Source: Pseudomonadota bacterium (GTDB lineage: Bacteria > Myxococcota_A > Polyangia > Fen-1088). From it: a DNA stretch of 5,925 nucleotides. This document shows positions 1 through 5,925 of this stretch, one piece after another. The DNA is taken from assembly GCA_017881285.1 (NCBI GenBank), contig JADGRD010000255.1, positions 1 to 5,925 of the forward strand, in the 5' to 3' direction. The notes beneath the pieces were generated by a model. The model saw only the letters and a list, made by a program, of their open reading frames with translations. It did not search any database and was not told the DNA's origin. Within the stretch, counting starts at the first letter, position 1. Each line of letters begins with the position of its first letter. A program made the position numbers and the translations under genes.

Positions 1-53
1 TTGCCAAGCAGCAGTGACACCATCGCGACCGCGCCCAGCAGGGAAAGCCACAA
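1..53 (-). CDS. N-terminus of a membrane or exported protein (partial, runs off left edge)
   Basis: Only the first 17 codons are in the window, reading leftward from a TTG start at 53-51. They encode a strongly hydrophobic segment (WLSLLGAVAMVSLLLG) with no charged residue, as in an uncleaved first membrane helix or a signal-peptide core. The start is supported by an AAGGGAG Shine-Dalgarno sequence (minus strand, 67-61) seven bases upstream. It begins 19 bases after the stop of the TPR gene, so it is probably the third gene of the dnaK-TPR operon. A GTG one base further downstream, in another frame, gives a non-hydrophobic peptide and is less likely. The function cannot be told from this fragment. 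Confidence is limited by the short length and the TTG start. Confidence 0.5.
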   Translation of the reverse strand, partial: MWLSLLGAVAMVSLLLG

Positions 54-60
54 CCCAGCG

Positions 61-67
61 CTCCCTT
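61..67 (-). promoter_or_regulatory. Ribosome binding site for the left-edge partial gene
   Basis: AAGGGAG on the minus strand lies seven bases before the TTG at 53-51. It is the main reason for calling a gene start there, because the TTG codon alone would be weak evidence. Confidence 0.5.
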
Positions 68-72
68 CGTGG

Positions 73-933
73 CTATGGCAGCGGCGGCAAGATGTCGATG
101 GCCTTGGCCCGCCGGAGGGCCGCGACGACCCGCACGGCGTCGAAGTGCTTGAGCCCAGAGCTATCGATGAGGTCAGCCAGGCTGGTCATGCCGTCCATGC
201 GCGACATGAGGAAGGCGGCCCGCTCGTCGAGCCCGTGGTCTGAGAGAGTCTCGGTGGGAATTGCGCGAATCGGACAGCTATGCGGATTGCCCATGAAGGC
301 GCGAAAGGCGCGCTCGAAGAGGGCGCGCGACGGATCGACGACGTCGTCGACACCAGGCGGCGGCGCGCGCTCGGCGAGTTGCAGGGCTAGCTCGGCGGCC
401 AACGCAGCCGGACCGGCGCGGTTCTCGCCGAGCGCGGTCCGGCATTCGCCCACCAGCTCGATGGCGCTGGCGCGTACGTCCTCGGCATGCACCGGTAGAT
501 CCTCGAGGGTGTCTGCCGCGGCGGGAATGTCGGATTGCGACGGGGAACTTTCTCCGCTTTCGCCTGAGCCCTGGGTGCCGCCGCGCCATTTCCGCGCGGG
601 CGCGGCGGGATCCGCGCTGGCCCTTCCCGCCTTGCCATCGTCGTGCGTGGGCACCGTGACCTTGTCGGACTTGCGCTCGGTCAGCGCGGCGAGAAATTGC
701 GGAATCGGCGACTCGACGGTGTCCCGCCGCGACGCCGGCATGTGCTGGCCGGCCTCGACCTCGGCGGCACGCTTGCGGGCGAACTCGACGAGTCGCTTGG
801 CCTGCGCGTTGCGTCCATCGAGCTTGTGCGCGGTTTCCCAGTCCGCGAGGGCATCGTGCTCGCGACCGTGCTCGTGGTGATCGAAACCACGCTGGATGAG
901 CTGTTTGATTTCCAGCGACGCGTCCTTGGCCAC
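73..933 (-). CDS. TPR-containing protein with C-terminal helical domain, partner gene of the DnaK paralog
   Basis: A 286-residue protein with no signal peptide or membrane segment, so probably cytoplasmic. Residues about 4-55 form a helical hairpin with TPR-like spacing (QRGFDHHEHGREHDALADWE, then KLDGRNAQAKRLVEFARK). Residues about 95-150 are a low-complexity linker rich in Ser, Gly, Ala and Pro. Residues 150-190 and 200-215 are Ala-rich helices. The tail from L235 (LDERAAFLMSRMDGMTSLAD, then SSGLKHFDAVRVVAALRRAK) resembles a domain I recall ending many myxobacterial TPR or regulatory proteins, a helix-turn-helix-like fold of unknown role. The start is GTG at 933, with AAGG five bases upstream. 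It follows the dnaK stop by 15 bases, so co-transcription is very likely. TPR domains commonly bind other proteins, including Hsp70 tails in eukaryotes; an adaptor role for the adjacent DnaK is inference. No enzymatic motif is seen. Confidence 0.85.
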   Translation of the reverse strand: MAKDASLEIKQLIQRGFDHHEHGREHDALADWETAHKLDGRNAQAKRLVEFARKRAAEVEAGQHMPASRRDTVESPIPQFLAALTERKSDKVTVPTHDDGKAGRASADPAAPARKWRGGTQGSGESGESSPSQSDIPAAADTLEDLPVHAEDVRASAIELVGECRTALGENRAGPAALAAELALQLAERAPPPGVDDVVDPSRALFERAFRAFMGNPHSCPIRAIPTETLSDHGLDERAAFLMSRMDGMTSLADLIDSSGLKHFDAVRVVAALRRAKAIDILPPLP

Positions 934-948
934 GGCGACCTTGCCCTA

Positions 949-2793
<1,845 letters not shown>

Positions 2794-2808
2794 GTGCCTC
2801 GATCGTTG

Positions 2809-2822
2809 GGGCGAAAGCGCCC
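2809..2822 (-). other. GC-rich hairpin in the dnaK 5' leader
   Basis: On the minus strand GGGCG-CTTT-CGCCC forms a five-base-pair all-G/C stem with a four-base loop. It ends eight bases before the GAGG ribosome binding site at 2797-2800 and does not cover it. If the -10-like element at 2830-2835 is real, transcription would start near 2823, placing this stem at the extreme 5' end of the mRNA, where such stems can protect against decay. There is no following T-run, so it is not a terminator. The role is inferred. Confidence 0.3.
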
Positions 2823-2829
2823 ACCTAAA

Positions 2830-2838
2830 AATCTAGCA
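2830..2838 (-). promoter_or_regulatory. Possible extended -10 promoter element for dnaK
   Basis: The minus strand reads TGC-TAGATT. This is an extended -10 (TGn) followed by a hexamer matching TATAAT at four of six positions. No recognisable -35 hexamer lies 16-18 bases upstream. The predicted start is near 2823, giving a leader of about 30 bases. This is a weak call, made because it is the best AT-rich candidate in an otherwise GC-rich spacer. Confidence 0.25.
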
Positions 2839-2882
2839 CGAACGAGGGAATGCCGATACACCCCGCCCGCCCGTGACGTCCG

Positions 2883-2903
2883 CCGACGCTCGCCTTTCGT
2901 CGG
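2883..2903. repeat. Inverted repeat CCGACG-N9-CGTCGG
   Basis: A perfect six-base dyad with a nine-base spacer lies in the divergent region, about 40 bases before the plus-strand gene and 90 before dnaK. It could be an operator, or a stem in the plus-strand leader. Short GC dyads arise by chance in such sequence, so confidence is low. Confidence 0.25.
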
Positions 2904-2942
2904 GGAGGCAACTTTGGCGGGGGCGCGTCCGAGAAGGCTTGC

Positions 2943-3185
2943 ATGCCACTTTATCTCGGCGCCCGCGAACCCTCGGATTCCGGCGACGACCCTCCGGCGG
3001 GCCGTCGCTCGGGGAAAGCCAAACGCTACGGTTTCGCATTTCTGCCCGTGCTCCGCTTGCCTTGCCGATTGTGCGAGGGCACAGGCCGGCTGTGGGTGGC
3101 TGACGAAACCTGGCCGCGCGGCCGCTCCGTGCGCTGCTTCCCCTGCCGTGGCACGGGCGTCGTACGTGCGAAAACTAGCCGCTAG
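2943..3185 (+). CDS. Small protein with two DnaJ-type CxxCxGxG zinc-binding repeats
   Basis: An 80-residue protein. Residues 1-35 are polar and basic, probably disordered. They are followed by two CxxCxGxG motifs, CRLCEGTG (41-48) and CFPCRGTG (65-72), separated by 16 residues. Four cysteines in this arrangement match one zinc site of the DnaJ Cys-rich domain, which has four such repeats in type I Hsp40. No J-domain or HPD motif is present. The ATG has AGAAGG five bases upstream. The gene is divergent from the DnaK paralog and convergent with yqgE, sharing a CTAG at the two stops. In DnaJ the zinc domain helps substrate binding and hand-over to DnaK; in small stand-alone proteins it may act as a thiol/zinc chaperone. 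A link to the neighbouring DnaK is inference. Such small proteins may be annotated as DnaJ-like or merely hypothetical. Confidence 0.75.
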   Translation: MPLYLGAREPSDSGDDPPAGRRSGKAKRYGFAFLPVLRLPCRLCEGTGRLWVADETWPRGRSVRCFPCRGTGVVRAKTSR

Positions 3186-3763
3186 GCTTTTCCCCGGTGA
3201 CGCGAGAAGGCGGCGGGCTCCGTGCCGACCGCCACGTGATAGGCCTCGTCCCACAGGAAGGACGCCTGCGCGTCCATGACCAGGTCCGGCGCCACCGCGG
3301 CGGGCAGCCAGGCGCCGGCCCCGATCTCGGCCTCGAGCTGGCCAGGCGCCCAGCCCGCGCAGCCGAGCAGCACGCGAAAATCGACCGGGCCGCGCCCCTC
3401 CAGGAGGGCGCTGAAGGCGGCCAGCTCGCCGGTGACGCCCAGGTCGGCGCCGATGGCGATCTCACCGGGCAAGGGCGCGGGCAAGCGGCGGTAGAGCAGC
3501 CAGCCCGCGGCCGGGGCGACCGGGCCCCCGATGCGCACGGGGGAGGCAAAGGCCGGTGTCTCGGGAATCGGCTGGCTGGCCGGAACCAGATCGGAGGACG
3601 TGAGCAGCTCCCGCACGGACATCAGCTCGCGACCGTTGACGACCCAGCCGAGCGCGCCCTCATCGCCCGCCCGGCCGAGCAGCACTACGCTGTGCATGAA
3701 GTTTGGGTCGCGCAGGCTGGGTGCGGCGAGAAGCATGCCAGGCGCCAGTTCATCGGTGGGCAT
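3182..3763 (-). CDS. yqgE: YqgE/AlgH family protein (DUF179)
   Basis: A 193-residue protein, close to the usual family length of about 185. Family signatures are clear: LAPGMLLAAPSLRDPNF (6-22) followed by SVVLL, EGALGWVVNG (35-44), IGGPV (78-82), and LGCAGWAPGQLEAEI (133-147) leading into GAW. It has no membrane segment. AlgH was named for an effect on alginate regulation in Pseudomonas, but the biochemical role of the family is still uncertain. The start is ATG at 3763. No Shine-Dalgarno precedes it, while TAGAAT lies ten bases upstream, so translation could be leaderless or depend on the upstream gene, which ends 44 bases away on the same strand. Its 3' end overlaps the stop of the convergent CxxCxGxG gene by four bases. 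The family assignment is firm; the function in this organism is not. Confidence 0.93.
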   Translation of the reverse strand: MPTDELAPGMLLAAPSLRDPNFMHSVVLLGRAGDEGALGWVVNGRELMSVRELLTSSDLVPASQPIPETPAFASPVRIGGPVAPAAGWLLYRRLPAPLPGEIAIGADLGVTGELAAFSALLEGRGPVDFRVLLGCAGWAPGQLEAEIGAGAWLPAAVAPDLVMDAQASFLWDEAYHVAVGTEPAAFSRHRGKA

Positions 3764-3772
3764 GAAGAGGCT

Positions 3773-3778
3773 ATTCTA
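3773..3778 (-). promoter_or_regulatory. Possible -10 element upstream of yqgE
   Basis: TAGAAT on the minus strand matches TATAAT at five of six positions. A start seven bases downstream would fall about three bases before the ATG, which fits the absence of a ribosome binding site. No good -35 is seen. An imperfect dyad (CCC-A-GAC-T-GTC-C-GGG, 3782-3796) sits just upstream, where a repressor could act. Both are weak. Confidence 0.3.
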
Positions 3779-3807
3779 CGCCCCAGACTGTCCGGGCGGC
3801 AGCAGAA

Positions 3808-4191
3808 CTACTCGAGCTGGAGGCCGCACTCCCTGCACGCGCCGCTCTCGAGCGGCCCGGGCGCACCACACGCGGGGCAGGGCGGGTCGTCGCATTCTGC
3901 CGGGCCGCCGGTGTCAGGGGTCAGGGTACCCTCTTGATCGAGGAGGTTTTGCCAGCGGGCGTGCATCATGGCCATGACCTTCGGCAGATCGTCGGGCCGC
4001 ACGCACAGGTCGATACGCGGTGCGCAGGGATGGCCTTGACCTGTCCCGCAGCTCTCCTGCCGATCGAGGACTGCCGGGATATTCGCGGCGAGACATGCAT
4101 CGAGGACCTCCTTGATGTCGGCGATGCCAGCCGAAACGCACGGCACCACCTCGGCGTCTTCCAGCTCCTTGAGAGCTTCGTCCTTGGTCAC
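3808..4191 (-). CDS. DUF2007-like protein with C-terminal zinc ribbon
   Basis: A 127-residue protein as drawn from a GTG at 4191. Residues 13-90 resemble the DUF2007 (putative signal-transducing) fold: an alpha/beta segment with AGIADIKEVLDACLAANIPA (21-40), then a second strand-helix unit with LCVRPDDLPKVMAMM (62-76). Between these lie C48, C56 and C63, so a further metal site is possible. Residues 105-122 form a zinc ribbon, CPAC-x10-CREC. It lies 44 bases upstream of yqgE on the same strand and may be co-transcribed. The start is doubtful. No Shine-Dalgarno precedes the GTG (ACCTCC is there instead), and the frame stays open upstream with protein-like codons to about 4320. A CTG at 4263-4261 with GAGG eight bases upstream would give 151 residues. 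Substrate and partners are unknown; a role in sensing or binding is only suggested by the ribbon. Confidence 0.75.
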   Translation of the reverse strand: MTKDEALKELEDAEVVPCVSAGIADIKEVLDACLAANIPAVLDRQESCGTGQGHPCAPRIDLCVRPDDLPKVMAMMHARWQNLLDQEGTLTPDTGGPAECDDPPCPACGAPGPLESGACRECGLQLE

Positions 4192-4256
4192 GGAGGTATT
4201 TTGGACCAGCTCGCGGTCTAGATCCAGCAGGCGGACGCCCTGGGCAGCGCGGAGCT

Positions 4257-4286
4257 TTGACAGACTCGTGTCCTCGGACGAATAAT
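4257..4286 (+). promoter_or_regulatory. Near-consensus sigma70-type promoter for the glycosylphosphotransferase gene
   Basis: TTGACA (4257-4262, six of six) is followed after 18 bases by AATAAT (4281-4286, five of six against TATAAT). In such GC-rich DNA this pairing is unlikely by chance. The +1 position, seven bases after the -10, falls at 4293, exactly the first base of an in-frame GTG. The -35 hexamer overlaps a TTG codon at 4257 that would otherwise be the longest start of the gene, so that start is probably not used. The promoter also lies inside the possible N-terminal extension of the divergent DUF2007-like gene. Confidence 0.6.
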
Positions 4287-4292
4287 CGAAGG

Positions 4293-5702
4293 GTGGAGCC
4301 AGGGTCTTCTCGATCGCTTCGCGGGTTGATCCTGCGCGCCGACGCCCTCTTGGTCGTCTTGGCGATGGCCGTGGCCTACCTGCTCCACGCCCTCTTGCGC
4401 AACACGCTGGGATTCTTCCGCGCGCCCGCGGGACCGTCCGGATTTATCTTGCTCGGCTACCTCGCGCTCCCACTGTGGCTGTTTCTCATCCCGCTCTTTC
4501 GTCTGGACCGCCTTCTCGAAAACCGCTGGTCCTGGTTGAGGACTGCTTTTCGCCTGGTCCAGCACCACCTTCTCGGTTTCGGCATTCTCTCGGCAATCAC
4601 CTTCGTCGCGCAGATCGTGGTGAACCGTTCCATCGTGGTTTCCTTCCTTGGGCTTTCCTTCGTTCTTCTCCTCGGCGAGCGCATGGTGATTGTCGCGTGG
4701 GCCCGGCGGCAACACGAACGTGGCCACGCGCGCGGGCGGCTCTTGCTCGTGGGGGAGCCGGGCGCGGGGATGCAGCAGTTCCTGGCGGACAGCAAGAACG
4801 CCGTCTTCGCTCCCGAGATAGTCGGTTACCTCGGACGCGGCGAGGATCCGTCGCACGCGCTGCCCCGGCTGGGCTCCCTGGTCCGGTTGCCGGCCGTGCT
4901 GCACGACCAGGCGGTAGACGAGGTCGTCCTCATCGAGCAGCTCTCGTATCGCCGCGCCGGCTGGGTCCTGCGGGTCTGCGCGGACCTGGGCATTGGCGCG
5001 CGCGTCGCCTTGCCCTGGCAGAACATCCCCAGGGTCACGCCGTATCTCGAATCCGAAGGCGGCCTGCATTATTTGAGCTTCAGCCAATCGGCGCGGCGGG
5101 CGGCGCAACTGGCCTCGAAGCAAGTTCTCGATCTGCTTCTCGCCGTGCCCCTTGTGCTCGTGCTCCTTCCCCTCTTCGCCTTTCTGGCGGGTGCCATCCG
5201 GCTGCTCGACGGGCGCCCGGTGATCTTCTCCCAGGTGCGGGTGGGCTTGCACGGCCGCCGCTTCAACATGTGGAAGTTTCGCACGATGGTCGCGAATGCC
5301 GAGGCCATCAAGCCGCAACTGGCGCCCCTCAACGAGGTGGATGGACCGGCATTCAAGCTGACGCGCGATCCGCGGGTGACCCGGCTGGGGGACTTTCTCC
5401 GGCGGATGAGCCTCGATGAGCTTCCCCAGCTCTACAACGTGCTGGAAGGCTCCATGAGCCTGGTCGGGCCACGCCCGCTCCCCGAATCGGAACAGCAGCG
5501 CATCCGGGGCGCGCAGCGCCGCCGGCTCTCGATGAAGCCTGGCATCACGGGACTGTGGCAGGTGAGCGGCCGCAGCGATATCTCGTTCGCGGACTGGATG
5601 CGCATGGACCAGGAGTACGTGGACAGGTGGTCCTTGTGGATGGACCTGCGGCTCTTGCTCGCGACGATTCCCGCGGTCCTGCGCCGGAAGGGGGCGAAGT
5701 AG
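4293..5702 (+). CDS. Exopolysaccharide polyprenyl glycosylphosphotransferase (WcaJ/sugar-transferase family)
   Basis: An inner-membrane enzyme that moves a sugar-1-phosphate from a nucleotide sugar to undecaprenyl phosphate, the first step of exopolysaccharide repeat assembly. With GTG at 4293 it has 469 residues, like E. coli WcaJ (464). Four N-terminal membrane segments lie near 12-35, 49-69, 93-111 and 113-136, followed by a Rossmann-like domain beginning LLLVGEPGAG (150-159). The catalytic C-terminal domain starts with a long membrane helix (about 278-305), then FSQVRVGLHGR, KFRTM (328-332), SLDELPQ (373-379, with the Asp-Glu pair of the active site), GPRP (392-395) and PGITGLWQVSGRS (416-428). 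All family motifs are intact. The sugar (glucose, galactose or other) cannot be told. The start is uncertain: TTG 4257 overlaps the -35 element, GTG 4293 coincides with predicted +1, and TTG 4326 is a third option; none has a well-spaced ribosome binding site. Confidence 0.93.
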   Translation: MEPGSSRSLRGLILRADALLVVLAMAVAYLLHALLRNTLGFFRAPAGPSGFILLGYLALPLWLFLIPLFRLDRLLENRWSWLRTAFRLVQHHLLGFGILSAITFVAQIVVNRSIVVSFLGLSFVLLLGERMVIVAWARRQHERGHARGRLLLVGEPGAGMQQFLADSKNAVFAPEIVGYLGRGEDPSHALPRLGSLVRLPAVLHDQAVDEVVLIEQLSYRRAGWVLRVCADLGIGARVALPWQNIPRVTPYLESEGGLHYLSFSQSARRAAQLASKQVLDLLLAVPLVLVLLPLFAFLAGAIRLLDGRPVIFSQVRVGLHGRRFNMWKFRTMVANAEAIKPQLAPLNEVDGPAFKLTRDPRVTRLGDFLRRMSLDELPQLYNVLEGSMSLVGPRPLPESEQQRIRGAQRRRLSMKPGITGLWQVSGRSDISFADWMRMDQEYVDRWSLWMDLRLLLATIPAVLRRKGAK

Positions 5703-5721
5703 CGATGCCCAATCCATTGCC

Positions 5722-5925
5722 ATGACTTGCCCAACTTCCTTCGATCATCGCGGCCCGGTGAGCGAGTCGGTGAAACGCCTCCGAACGCGGTTGTCAGGCG
5801 CAAAGGTCGACGAGCCGGAATTCTCGGCCTACTTCGTCCGCTACCTGCGGAGCTACCTTCCCATCCTGGACATCATGCTCTTTCGCTATGCAGACATCGT
5901 GACGGCCGCATTGTCGACACACGCC
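5722..5925 (+). CDS. Unrecognised open frame, partial at right edge
   Basis: From ATG at 5722 the frame is open for all 68 codons to the window end. The peptide starts MTCPTSFDHRGP and continues with a basic segment (SVKRLRTRLSGAKVDEPEFS). A Tyr/Leu-rich probable helix follows (AYFVRYLRSYLPILDIMLFR). Many codons end in G or C. It begins 19 bases after the glycosylphosphotransferase stop on the same strand, so it is probably the next gene of the same operon, perhaps also for polysaccharide synthesis. No clear ribosome binding site precedes the ATG; GTG at 5758 is an alternative. I do not recognise a family from this fragment. Confidence 0.5.
   Translation, partial: MTCPTSFDHRGPVSESVKRLRTRLSGAKVDEPEFSAYFVRYLRSYLPILDIMLFRYADIVTAALSTHA

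Larger units (their letters stand above)
2794..2942. promoter_or_regulatory. Divergent intergenic region between dnaK and the CxxCxGxG gene
   Basis: This 149-base spacer must carry the 5' signals of both divergent genes. It holds an extended -10-like element for dnaK (2830-2838), a GC hairpin in the dnaK leader (2809-2822), a 6-base inverted repeat (2883-2903) and a good ribosome binding site for the plus-strand gene (2932-2937). No CIRCE element (TTAGCACTC-N9-GAGTGCTAA) and no sigma32-type heat-shock promoter was found. No convincing promoter was seen for the plus-strand gene. Binding of a shared regulator here is possible but not shown. Confidence 0.5.

Noticed and set aside
14..880. 288-codon plus-strand open frame
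   Set aside because: It is antisense to the TPR gene, Ser/Arg/Ala-rich and without domains. The minus-strand gene has a ribosome binding site and operon context.
2809..2822. Hairpin as a transcription terminator
   Set aside because: The stem is five base pairs with no T-run on either strand immediately after it.
2833..2860. Possible CIRCE heat-shock operator upstream of dnaK
   Set aside because: CTAGCACG resembles the left half TTAGCACTC, but the right half GAGTGCTAA is absent at the required spacing.
2794..3279. Long plus-strand (2794-3279) and minus-strand (2763-3254) frames across the divergent spacer
   Set aside because: Both are Arg/Pro/Ala-rich without motifs, and they conflict with the CxxCxGxG gene, which has a good ribosome binding site and conserved-type motifs.
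3197..3937. 246-codon plus-strand open frame
   Set aside because: It is antisense to yqgE, whose family motifs are unambiguous, and also runs over the yqgE/DUF2007-like spacer.
4257..4292. TTG at 4257 as the start of the glycosylphosphotransferase
   Set aside because: The TTG is part of a perfect -35 hexamer, GGAG is only two bases upstream, and the 12 residues gained look unlike coding sequence. It is kept only as an alternative.
4218..5723. 501-codon minus-strand open frame
   Set aside because: It lies antisense to the glycosylphosphotransferase, whose motifs are all intact. Its Gln/Arg/His-rich sequence is typical of a shadow frame.

Overview
The window is a GC-rich (by eye about two-thirds G+C), gene-dense piece of a bacterial chromosome. 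The GC3-rich coding and the protein types point to a deltaproteobacterial or myxobacterial lineage (Myxococcota or a relative). These types are a divergent DnaK paralog followed by a TPR protein with a myxobacterial-style C-terminal helical domain, a small CxxCxGxG protein, and a DUF2007-like protein with a zinc ribbon. No rRNA, tRNA, CRISPR array, insertion sequence or long repeat was seen. No stretch over 300 bases lacks a gene.

Left part (1-2793, minus strand): a probable three-gene operon read right to left. It holds an Hsp70/DnaK paralog (949-2793), a TPR-containing protein (73-933), and the start of a membrane or exported protein running off the left edge (1-53). Gaps are 15 and 19 bases. 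Shine-Dalgarno sites precede all three starts, including the rare GTG and TTG ones. The DnaK has an intact ATPase site but altered substrate-arch, post-linker and lid/tail residues, so it looks like a specialised paralog rather than the housekeeping chaperone.

Centre (2794-4191): a 149-base divergent spacer separates dnaK from a short plus-strand gene (2943-3185). That gene encodes an 80-residue protein with two DnaJ-type CxxCxGxG repeats, i.e. a DnaJ zinc-finger-like module without a J-domain. It converges on a YqgE/AlgH-family gene (3182-3763, minus), and both stop codons share one CTAG. Upstream of yqgE on the same strand is a small DUF2007-like/zinc-ribbon protein (3808-4191) whose open frame continues well past its nominal GTG start.

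Right part (4257-5925, plus strand): a near-consensus sigma70-type promoter (TTGACA-N18-AATAAT) drives a polyprenyl glycosylphosphotransferase of the WcaJ/sugar-transferase family (4293-5702), the membrane enzyme that starts exopolysaccharide repeat units on a lipid carrier. The predicted transcription start coincides with an in-frame GTG, so the mRNA may be leaderless. A further open frame (5722 to the right edge) follows on the same strand and may continue an exopolysaccharide operon.

The most notable ensemble is the divergent pairing of a specialised DnaK with a J-domain-less DnaJ zinc-finger miniprotein, with TPR and membrane proteins downstream: possibly a dedicated chaperone module. That functional reading is inference.
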